Positions 19,289 through 24,643 of a DNA stretch of 29,694 bases are shown here, one piece after another (position 1 is the stretch's first letter; the number at the start of each line of letters is the position of its first letter). The position numbers and the translations under genes were made by a program. A model generated the notes under the pieces. That model was given only the letters and a program-made list of their open reading frames with translations. It did not search any database and was not told the DNA's origin. Location of the stretch: positions 1 to 29,694 of the IMG/VR virus record IMGVR_UViG_3300036770_005530, one strand, 5' to 3'. Source of the DNA: a virus.

Positions 19289-21067
19289 ATGTTTAAAATA
19301 AACAATATTACAGCGAAAAATTTTTTATCAATTGGTAATCAAACCCAAGCACTAACTTTTAATAAAGAAAATCTTACACTTATTCTAGGAAATAACCTAG
19401 ATTTAGGCGGTGGAGATGCTGGTGCTAGAAACGGAGTTGGTAAAACAGCCATTTTAAATGCATTAAGTTATGCTTTATATGGTCAGGCATTGACTAATAT
19501 TAAAAAAGAAAACTTAATTAATAAAATAAATGGCAAAAACATGCTGGTTACAGTTGAATTTGAAAAAAATTCAACCAAGTATAAAATAGAACGTGGTCGT
19601 AAACCAAATGTTTTAAAGCTTTTTATCAATGATAAAGAGTTAGTTTCCCAAGATGAAGACGAAAGTCAAGGAGATAGCAGAGAAACCCAAAAACATATTG
19701 AAGAAATAATATCAATGAGTCATACAATGTTTAAAAACTTGTTGGCTCTTAATACATATACCGAACCATTTCTTGCAATGAAAGCTGCTGATCAACGTGA
19801 TATTATTGAACAGCTGTTAGGTATAACTATCCTCAGTGAAAAAGCTGAAACATTAAAAGGATTGATCAAAGAAATCAAAGATGAAATTCAAAAAGAAAAC
19901 TTTAAAATTGAAGGTATAAAAAGTGCAAACGACAATGTTTCAAAAACTATTAATAGTTTAGAACTAAAAAGTAAAGCATGGGAAAATAAAAAGTCATCCG
20001 ACATTGAATTGATTGCAAAATCTATATTTGAACTCCAATCCGTTGATATTGAAAATGAACTAAAACTTCATAAAGAACTAAAAATTTGGGCTGAGAAAGA
20101 TTCAAATATACGACAGTTGAATAAAGAAAAGGCAACACTTGAAGCCGCTTTATCACAAGCAGAAAAGACGTATCAAAAGTATGATAAAGAATTTATTAAA
20201 TTAAAAGATCACAAATGTCCAACATGTGAGCAAGATTTGCAGGATGAAAAGCATGAATCAATGACTAAAACTGCAAAAAAGAACCTAAAAGATTCACTGG
20301 ACTATCTTAATAAAATAAAAGAATCTATAAAAATTATTCAAACAGATTTAGATAATTTAGGAACATTAGTAAAAAAACCCAATACATTTTATGATTCTGA
20401 ATTTGAAGCATACAGTCATAAAAATAATCTTTCAAGCTTAGAAAAAAGTCTAATTGAAAAATCCGAAGAAATAAATCCATACCAAGATCAAATTGATGAC
20501 TTAAAAAATAATGCGATTCAAATTATTACATGGGATAATATAAATGAATTAAATAAAGTCAAAGAACATCAAGAGTTTTTACTAAAATTACTTACAAACA
20601 AAGACAGTTTTATTAGAAAGAAAATTATTGATCAAAATTTAAGTTATCTAAATAAACGACTTGCTTTTTATACTTCTAAATTAGGATTACCACATATAGT
20701 AATATTCAAAAATGATTTAAGTGTAGAAATTACGCAGTATGGACAAGATTTGGATTTCGATAACTTGAGTAGAGGTGAAAGAAATAGATTGATTTTAAGT
20801 TTAAGTTTTTCTTTTAGAGATGTATGGGAAAATTTGTATGATTCCATTAATGTATTATTCATAGACGAACTAATAGATTCTGGAATGGATACTTCAGGAA
20901 TGGAATCTGCATTGTCCCTATTAAAATCTATGGCAAGAGAAAGAAATAAAAATATTTTCCTGATCAGCCACAAAGATGAGTTGATAGGTAGAGTCAATCA
21001 TGTTCTCAGAGTCATTAAAGAAAACAATTTTACTTCCTACGAAAATAGTGTAGAATATATACCCTGA
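19289..21067 (+). CDS. gp46: Recombination endonuclease subunit gp46 (Rad50/SbcC family ATPase)
   Basis: A 592-residue SMC-like ATPase, slightly longer than T4 gp46 (560). Walker A is GARNGVGKTA (45-54). A long coiled coil follows (about 175-300), with a CPTC zinc-hook motif at 310-313, then a return coil (about 325-450). The ABC signature is LSRGERNR (493-500), and Walker B is INVLFIDELIDSG (520-532). A C-terminal ISHKDELIGRVNHVLRV carries the H-loop histidine. With gp47 it forms the end-resecting nuclease complex that feeds UvsX-type recombination. The ATG has no obvious ribosome-binding site, and the gene ends one base before the next ATG. Confidence 0.96.
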   Translation: MFKINNITAKNFLSIGNQTQALTFNKENLTLILGNNLDLGGGDAGARNGVGKTAILNALSYALYGQALTNIKKENLINKINGKNMLVTVEFEKNSTKYKIERGRKPNVLKLFINDKELVSQDEDESQGDSRETQKHIEEIISMSHTMFKNLLALNTYTEPFLAMKAADQRDIIEQLLGITILSEKAETLKGLIKEIKDEIQKENFKIEGIKSANDNVSKTINSLELKSKAWENKKSSDIELIAKSIFELQSVDIENELKLHKELKIWAEKDSNIRQLNKEKATLEAALSQAEKTYQKYDKEFIKLKDHKCPTCEQDLQDEKHESMTKTAKKNLKDSLDYLNKIKESIKIIQTDLDNLGTLVKKPNTFYDSEFEAYSHKNNLSSLEKSLIEKSEEINPYQDQIDDLKNNAIQIITWDNINELNKVKEHQEFLLKLLTNKDSFIRKKIIDQNLSYLNKRLAFYTSKLGLPHIVIFKNDLSVEITQYGQDLDFDNLSRGERNRLILSLSFSFRDVWENLYDSINVLFIDELIDSGMDTSGMESALSLLKSMARERNKNIFLISHKDELIGRVNHVLRVIKENNFTSYENSVEYIP

Positions 21068-21068
21068 C

Positions 21069-21401
21069 ATGAAGAATTCTGACTTTGAATATTATTTAAA
21101 ACTGTATGAAGAAATGGTGCAATCATTTGTAGAACTACATAATAATAATATAAAAGTAAGTCAGGATTTGAATAAGAACGCTGCTTTTAAAGTAAGACGT
21201 ACCTTGCGAAAAATTTCTAGATTGTCAATTCACATGAGAAGAATGATTCTAGATGCTTCTAGAGAACATGCTAGGCAACTGGCAGAGCAGGGTATAGTAA
21301 GAGAAGATAAAAGAAAAAAATTATCTATAAACCAAAAAACTAGAATTAGAGCAAATTTTAGAAAAGCAAGTATGGAACGGGCAGCGTATAAGATAAAATG
21401 A
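21069..21401 (+). CDS. Small basic protein of unknown function
   Basis: A 110-residue protein I do not recognise. The N-terminal 35 residues are mixed-charge and helical (FEYYLKLYEEMVQSFVEL); the rest is strongly basic (VRRTLRKISRLSIHMRRMI, EDKRKKLSINQKTRIRANFR), with few hydrophobic residues beyond a helical face. It starts one base after the gp46 stop and ends in an ATGA overlap with the next gene, so it is translated as part of the recombination operon. The basic character and the context fit a nucleic-acid-binding accessory of DNA repair, but this is only inference from composition and position. Confidence 0.75.
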   Translation: MKNSDFEYYLKLYEEMVQSFVELHNNNIKVSQDLNKNAAFKVRRTLRKISRLSIHMRRMILDASREHARQLAEQGIVREDKRKKLSINQKTRIRANFRKASMERAAYKIK

Positions 21402-21823
21402 CATGGCACTTTAAGGATCAAGTTGTAGAAGAATTACCCGACACATGTGTTGGGTTTGTCTATTTGATAACCAACTTGACTTCTGGCAGAAAATACATTG
21501 GCAAAAAACTGGCTCAATTTACAAAAACATCATACAAAGTAGTAAAACTCAAAAACGGCACCAAAAAAAGAAAAAAAATAAAGTCTAAAATACAATCAGA
21601 CTGGCAAGACTATTATGGCTCATCATTAGAATTATTAAAAGATATAGAACTACTAGGCAAAGAAAACTTTAAAAGAGAAATTCTACAATACTGTAACTCA
21701 AAATCAGAATGCAGTTACATCGAGGCAAAATTACAATTTCATTATGGCGTTTTAGAATCTAAAGAATATTACAATAACAATATTCAAGTAAGAGTTCATG
21801 GCTCACATATATTAAAATCCTAA
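21398..21823 (+). CDS. GIY-YIG family nuclease
   Basis: A 141-residue single-domain GIY-YIG protein. GFVYLI (19-24) gives the GIY strand with Tyr22, and KYIGKK (32-37) the YIG strand with Tyr33. Conserved WQDYYGSS (69-76) and NFKREIL (90-96, Arg93) follow. Glu109 in SYIEAKLQFHYG fits the metal-binding glutamate position, and an Asn-rich segment follows near 125. There is no separate DNA-binding domain such as the NUMOD or zinc modules of I-TevI-like homing enzymes. Its start overlaps the stop of the previous gene (ATGA), so it belongs to the gp47-gp46 transcription unit. This suggests a branched-DNA or repair nuclease rather than a free-standing homing enzyme, although the 1.1-kb noncoding region right after it leaves the homing option open. 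Confidence 0.85.
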   Translation: MTWHFKDQVVEELPDTCVGFVYLITNLTSGRKYIGKKLAQFTKTSYKVVKLKNGTKKRKKIKSKIQSDWQDYYGSSLELLKDIELLGKENFKREILQYCNSKSECSYIEAKLQFHYGVLESKEYYNNNIQVRVHGSHILKS

Positions 21824-21844
21824 AATAATCACATTAAGGCAAAA

Positions 21845-22195
21845 AATTCGGTAATGGCTAGCGTCGGCTAATTTCGGACGTACATGACAACAGGATTTAG
21901 GATCACTGGGACGTAAAATCTCTGCCGAAAGAGTACTCATTCACTATCCTTAACAGGACGAAGAGCACTAATGCCGTGCTTTGGATGTTTGAACAGGTTA
22001 AAAGGCTAAAAATGAGGGCTAAAAGGCCCACGCTAACATTAACGCTCATAATAGTTTTTGTTAGCCGCCGTCGTATGAAGACGCAGCTCGTGGTACCGGA
22101 CGACCGCCACTGTAATCGCTGTAATATTATGGTCCGTGAAACTCAGATGAAGTTACATGGAAGAGAACTTCGGTCTAGCTAGGCCGAAGTTCGTC
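21845..22195 (+). ncRNA. Candidate structured noncoding RNA, family unknown
   Basis: A hand count gives 162 G/C in 360 bases (45%) for 21841-22200, far above the surrounding AT-rich DNA. Hairpins follow one another on the plus strand: TAGC-gtcg-GCTA (21859-21870); TTTCGG+ACGT (21872-21881) with ACGT (21911-21914) and CCGAAA (21925-21930); TCCT-taac-AGGA (21947-21958); AGCAC/GTGCT (21964-21980); GGGC/GCCC (22016-22029); GCTAAC/GTTAGC (22032-22065); CGTC/GACG (22070-22083); CGGAC/GTCCG (22097-22136). Last is a 12-bp stem with one G-U and an AGCT loop (22165-22192), a plausible 3' end although no T-run follows. I found no group I or II intron core, tRNA or tmRNA signature. The strand, exact ends and function are inference. 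Confidence 0.5.
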
Positions 22196-22245
22196 CATAA
22201 AATCTAGATGAAGCACTATTTGATAATTATCTATATTTCACTATT

Positions 22246-22315
22246 AAAGAAAAAAGAAAAATTGCTTGAGCGATAGCGAAAAGCAAGCGAACGAAGTTCG
22301 CTTCTATATAGAGTC
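22246..22315 (+). repeat. 70-bp perfect direct repeat, copy A
   Basis: Identical base for base to 22695-22764, 449 bp downstream. It opens with an A/G-rich tract. It then has two abutting hairpins: TTGCTT/AAGCAA (22262-22267 with 22281-22286) and the 8-bp AAGCGAAC-gaa-GTTCGCTT (22285-22303). It ends with the palindrome CTATATAG and GAGTC. Perfect identity in noncoding DNA points to recent duplication or selection on the sequence. Confidence 0.95.
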
Positions 22316-22461
22316 TACTGAGTCCATAATTAAATACCTGACTAATTAAATTCCATCCCTTGATATTTCTAACTAAGTACCTTATTGAGAAGAATGATGA
22401 TCAATCCCTATAAGTTAATATGATTCCTTCTTGAGAACACCTATTACTTCTAGATGGCTTT

Positions 22462-22519
22462 AGGTCGGTGAGAATGGGTTTGATATATATATTATTATCA
22501 TGAGGTGTTTCACCGACCT
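22462..22519 (-). repeat. Stem-loop cassette H1 (inverted orientation)
   Basis: A perfect 10-bp stem (AGGTCGGTGA with TCACCGACCT) encloses 38 nt. On the minus strand the loop reads AACACC, an AT-rich palindromic part (TGATA...TATCA) and AACCC. This is the same order as the loops of H2 and H3, but the stem sequence is different. Confidence 0.8.
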
Positions 22520-22552
22520 GGAGATCTAATGGAACACCTACCCATTAAGTTC

Positions 22553-22586
22553 GGCCCTCGGATATCCCTATCGGAGTGCCTTTTTT
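22553..22586 (+). terminator. Terminator-like hairpin with T6
   Basis: GGC-c-CTC-g-GAT (22553-22563) pairs with ATC-g-GAG-t-GCC (22570-22580) round an ATCCCT loop, with two symmetric mismatches, followed directly by TTTTTT (22581-22586). The layout is that of an intrinsic terminator for rightward transcription within the noncoding region. Confidence 0.5.
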
Positions 22587-22629
22587 CATTTACATAAGAG
22601 ATATAGAGGAATTGATTGATATAGAACAC

Positions 22630-22687
22630 CAGGTGGTTGAAAACACCTAGTATATATATTAGTATACCCCCCTTTTTCAACCACCTG
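22630..22687 (+). repeat. Stem-loop cassette H2
   Basis: A perfect 14-bp stem (CAGGTGGTTGAAAA at 22630-22643 with TTTTCAACCACCTG at 22674-22687) encloses a 30-nt loop. The loop starts CACC, has a TATATATATTAG core with an inner GTATA/TATAC pairing, and ends in six C. It lies 7 bp before repeat copy B. Confidence 0.85.
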
Positions 22688-22694
22688 CTCAATA

Positions 22695-22764
22695 AAAGAA
22701 AAAAGAAAAATTGCTTGAGCGATAGCGAAAAGCAAGCGAACGAAGTTCGCTTCTATATAGAGTC
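22695..22764 (+). repeat. 70-bp perfect direct repeat, copy B
   Basis: Second exact copy of 22246-22315, with the same paired hairpins (22711-22716/22730-22735 and 22734-22741/22745-22752). It is sandwiched between stem-loops H2 and H3. Similarity to copy A decays into GAGTCCAT-like sequence just downstream, suggesting that the duplicated unit was once longer. Confidence 0.95.
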
Positions 22765-22785
22765 CATTATCACATATCTGAGCCA

Positions 22786-22851
22786 TTAAGTAGCCGAAAA
22801 CACCGGGTGTATATATATTAGTACCCCCCCCCCTCTTTTTCGGCCACTTAA
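22786..22851 (+). repeat. Stem-loop cassette H3
   Basis: A 15-bp stem with a single A-C mismatch (TTAAGTAGCCGAAAA at 22786-22800 with TTTTCGGCCACTTAA at 22837-22851) encloses 36 nt. The loop reads CACC, GGGT, a TATATATATTAG core and TA, then a run of ten C (22824-22833) and TCT. It has the same loop plan as H2 with a different stem. Confidence 0.82.
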
Positions 22852-22910
22852 CTCCACAGAGCCCCCAACTTTACCCATATGCCCTAATTATTGATTTACA
22901 ACTAAATACG

Positions 22911-22918
22911 TATAAATA
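22911..22918 (+). promoter_or_regulatory. Late promoter (TATAAATA) for the 179-residue protein
   Basis: This is the exact T4 late consensus TATAAATA, 25 nt upstream of the ATG at 22944. The predicted start near 22924 leaves a 20-nt leader containing AAGGAATT. Perfect sequence, good spacing and a proper ribosome-binding site make this the best late promoter in the window. Confidence 0.72.
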
Positions 22919-22943
22919 ATTTCATTATTTCAAGGAATTACCA

Positions 22944-23483
22944 ATGAAACTCTCAGATGTATTAAATGAAGAACAAATTGATGAATTAGGCACAACACCT
23001 ATGGGTATTGGTGCAAGATTAGGTTATGGCGCATTATCTAAGTTGGGATCATCAAGTGCACAAGCAAGACTAGATGTAGGTAAAAGAGCTAACCGATTTG
23101 AAAAGGCATTTAATGGATGGGCAAGAAGATCCGGTTTAGATCTGGAAAATATTAAAGATGTAGATATAGATGACTTCCTTAATGCACATGGCTTACCAAA
23201 TTATGATCATAAAGGGGTAACTTCCTATGATATGTCTGATAATACAGTCACCCGAGATTTATGGACTAAAGTTGCCAATCAAACCTATCGTGCAGCGGGT
23301 GCAGTACCAGCAGGTAAACCAAAATTGGGAACTCAATTAGGAGTGCCTGCTACTCCAACCACTAGAAGTTTCACAGGTCCTAAAGGGGTAAGAACATTAA
23401 CATCATATGCAGGATCTCTGAGTAAGAGTGATTTATATGATTTACTGAGAAATCTAACCAATAAGTACAGAAGTATGCCTTAA
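22944..23483 (+). CDS. Probable virion-internal protein with capsid-targeting-like N-terminus
   Basis: A 179-residue protein without a family I can name. It begins MKLSDVLNEEQIDELG, which resembles the short capsid-targeting leader of T4 internal proteins. Within it, LNE and IDE fit the L/I-x-E site of the gp21 prohead protease. The rest is moderately basic (RANRFEKAFNGWARRSGLDL, LLRNLTNKYRSMP), with a Gly/Pro/Thr-rich linker (about 117-150). An exact TATAAATA promoter and AAGGAATT give strong late-expression signals. It converges on the gp26-associated gene and shares four bases with its stop. Packaging into the head is inference from the N-terminus and late promoter; a minor tail protein is an alternative. 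Confidence 0.7.
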   Translation: MKLSDVLNEEQIDELGTTPMGIGARLGYGALSKLGSSSAQARLDVGKRANRFEKAFNGWARRSGLDLENIKDVDIDDFLNAHGLPNYDHKGVTSYDMSDNTVTRDLWTKVANQTYRAAGAVPAGKPKLGTQLGVPATPTTRSFTGPKGVRTLTSYAGSLSKSDLYDLLRNLTNKYRSMP

Positions 23484-23497
23484 ATAAAAGGTATGCT
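23472..23497 (+). terminator. Hairpin covering both stop codons of a convergent pair
   Basis: AGTATGCCTT (23472-23481), loop AAATAA, AAGGTATGCT (23488-23497): 10 bp on the plus strand with two G-U pairs. The stops of the rightward and leftward genes lie in it, overlapping as TTAA. The downstream sequence is only moderately T-rich, so termination strength is uncertain; on the minus strand the two wobbles become mismatches. Confidence 0.45.
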
Positions 23498-23698
23498 AGT
23501 TTCTTGGGTCAATTTTATATTTTCTTGAATAATTTCATTTATTATTACTCTATCATCATAGGATAGGGCAAATGCTTGGTCTATGTCTACTGACCCTCTC
23601 ATAAACCAAGCTATTTTAAATATTTCTTTCTTTAAGGCTTTTGAATCTTTATCAAATTTATTGATTTCAGATTCTATCTCTTCAAGAGAAAGACTCAA
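23480..23698 (-). CDS. Small tail/hub-assembly protein downstream of gp26
   Basis: A 72-residue protein: a charged helix (LEEIESEINKFDKDSKALKKE), then IFKIAWFMRGSVDIDQAFAL and SYDDRVIINEIIQENIKLTQ, ending in a short IPFI. This last pattern (W-M-R-G, then two helices ending N-x-x-x-T) recurs in small proteins beside tail and baseplate genes of T4-like phages. I place it as an assembly factor by context, without a firm family name. The only plausible start is TTG (23698-23696), overlapping the gp26 stop as TTGA; the next in-frame ATG (residue 33) would remove half the protein. It is probably translated by coupling to gp26. Confidence 0.72.
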   Translation of the reverse strand: MSLSLEEIESEINKFDKDSKALKKEIFKIAWFMRGSVDIDQAFALSYDDRVIINEIIQENIKLTQETSIPFI

Positions 23699-24567
23699 AA
23701 GCCGTTGCCGAAAAAATCAGAATTATTAAAGTTAATAGGAACACTATAGGATTCTGGTGCACCTCTCTGTCTCTGTTCCTCTGTAGTTTCAAAAAATAAT
23801 GGTTTTAATTCATTTGCTTTCTTAAGCTCACCTAGATGAGTTTGAATTTTGTCAAATATTTCTTTATCGGCATTTGTGACAAATTCTTTAATAAATTTTC
23901 TATCTATAACTATTTGACCATTGGCATATATTTTATCTATGCTATCACTAACTAGGTCAATTGTAATTTGTGTTAATTTTTCAAAGCTTTGTTTGAACAG
24001 TTGAGTTTTATCCTCTTCACTTAGTTCTTGATTATTAACTATATTTAAAATCTTATTGGTTTCAAATTGTTTCAAACCAATATGGGTAACGTGTTTAAAT
24101 GTTAGTGGTTTTACAAATATAATAAAATTTTCATTTATTATTATTTGATCTATCCAAGTACATTCACTTTGTTGATCTAGAACTACACGTAGATCCAAAT
24201 AATGTTCTACTTCCTCGTCAATATTTGGTATGGTATGGGATATTTGCATTTTATCACCATACGTGGCTAATCTTATTGCTATTAAAATATAATCAATATC
24301 AGTTGTTGGTATTGCCCATGCATTTTTTATGCATGGTACACAACTTTGAATAACATCTGCTATTGCTTGGCCGTTCATTAAGGCATCAGGTGTTTTAAAA
24401 GTTAATTCATCTTTTGCTGTCATTGAATAAACTGGAATTTCTCCTGATTCTGGTATATCCAAACTGTTTGGTTCCCAATAATTTCCTCTGCTAGGCAGTT
24501 TTATGTAAATTTTTGGTTGTCTCATAAAACTAAACAACGGGTTGTTGGATAATTGATTTGCGTTCAT
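23695..24567 (-). CDS. gp26: Baseplate hub protein gp26
   Basis: A 290-residue protein of the T4 gp26 type, a factor in hub assembly. The N-terminus is characteristic: FMRQPKIYIKLPSRGNYWEP, then EIPVYSMTAKDELTFKTPDA, LMNGQAIADVIQSCVPCIKN and AIPTTDIDYILIAIRLATYG. T4 gp26 is 208 residues; the C-terminal extension here is helical and charged. GGAG lies about 7 nt before the ATG, and a TATAAATA late promoter precedes it. It is divergent from the tape-measure gene and coupled to the small gene behind it, so both are expressed late with the rest of the tail. Confidence 0.85.
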   Translation of the reverse strand: MNANQLSNNPLFSFMRQPKIYIKLPSRGNYWEPNSLDIPESGEIPVYSMTAKDELTFKTPDALMNGQAIADVIQSCVPCIKNAWAIPTTDIDYILIAIRLATYGDKMQISHTIPNIDEEVEHYLDLRVVLDQQSECTWIDQIIINENFIIFVKPLTFKHVTHIGLKQFETNKILNIVNNQELSEEDKTQLFKQSFEKLTQITIDLVSDSIDKIYANGQIVIDRKFIKEFVTNADKEIFDKIQTHLGELKKANELKPLFFETTEEQRQRGAPESYSVPINFNNSDFFGNGF

Positions 24568-24578
24568 TGATTAACTCC

Positions 24579-24586
24579 GATAAATA
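24579..24586 (+). promoter_or_regulatory. Late promoter octamer (GATAAATA) for the tape measure
   Basis: GATAAATA on the plus strand fits NATAAATA and would start transcription near 24592, leaving a leader of about 50 nt before the ATG at 24644. It lies beside the gp26 Shine-Dalgarno and faces the opposing octamer at 24610-24617. Confidence 0.5.
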
Positions 24587-24609
24587 AACAATAGTAGTAG
24601 TGTAACATC

Positions 24610-24617
24610 TATTTATA
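24610..24617 (-). promoter_or_regulatory. Late promoter (TATAAATA) for gp26
   Basis: The exact consensus TATAAATA on the minus strand predicts a start near 24604 and a leader of about 37 nt that contains GGAG before the gp26 ATG. Because the opposing octamer lies to its left, the two divergent transcripts would overlap by about a dozen bases. Confidence 0.65.
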
Positions 24618-24643
24618 TACGGGGATAATTGGTAATTTAAACT

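Larger units (their letters stand above)
21824..22943. other. 1.1-kb structured noncoding region
   Basis: No convincing gene lies here; the open frames are short, with composition unlike the phage proteins. From left to right it holds: a GC-rich, hairpin-dense block (about 21845-22195); AT-rich spacer; a 70-bp repeat; an imperfect stem at 22385-22395/22423-22434 (11 bp with wobbles and a bulge); stem-loop H1; a terminator-like hairpin; stem-loop H2; the second 70-bp repeat; stem-loop H3; and an AT-rich leader with a late promoter. The short motif GAACACC or GAAAACACC recurs near 22433, 22531, 22624, 22637 and 22797. It is by far the longest gene-free stretch in the window. Confidence 0.8.

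Noticed and set aside
21398-21823. Homing endonuclease with the noncoding block as its mobile element
   Set aside because: The start overlaps the upstream gene and there is no homing-type DNA-binding module; kept as a possible alternative only.
21976-22182. A 68-codon plus-strand open frame in the GC-rich noncoding block
   Set aside because: No ribosome-binding site, residue use unlike the phage's proteins (many R, C, T, L), and it runs through several of the RNA-type hairpins.
21841-22200. Group I or II intron, tRNA or tmRNA
   Set aside because: I could not find the conserved intron core motifs, a domain V-like hairpin, or a T-arm GTTCAAAT-type sequence; the flanking genes are not interrupted.
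22510-22786. Short minus-strand open frames of about 60 codons across the stem-loops and repeat
   Set aside because: They cross inverted and direct repeats, have no initiation signals and give low-complexity translations; they are best seen as chance frames.
22246-22851. Possible CRISPR array because of repeats and hairpins
   Set aside because: Only two copies of a 70-bp repeat, unequal spacing, no short regular repeat-spacer series and no cas-like gene.
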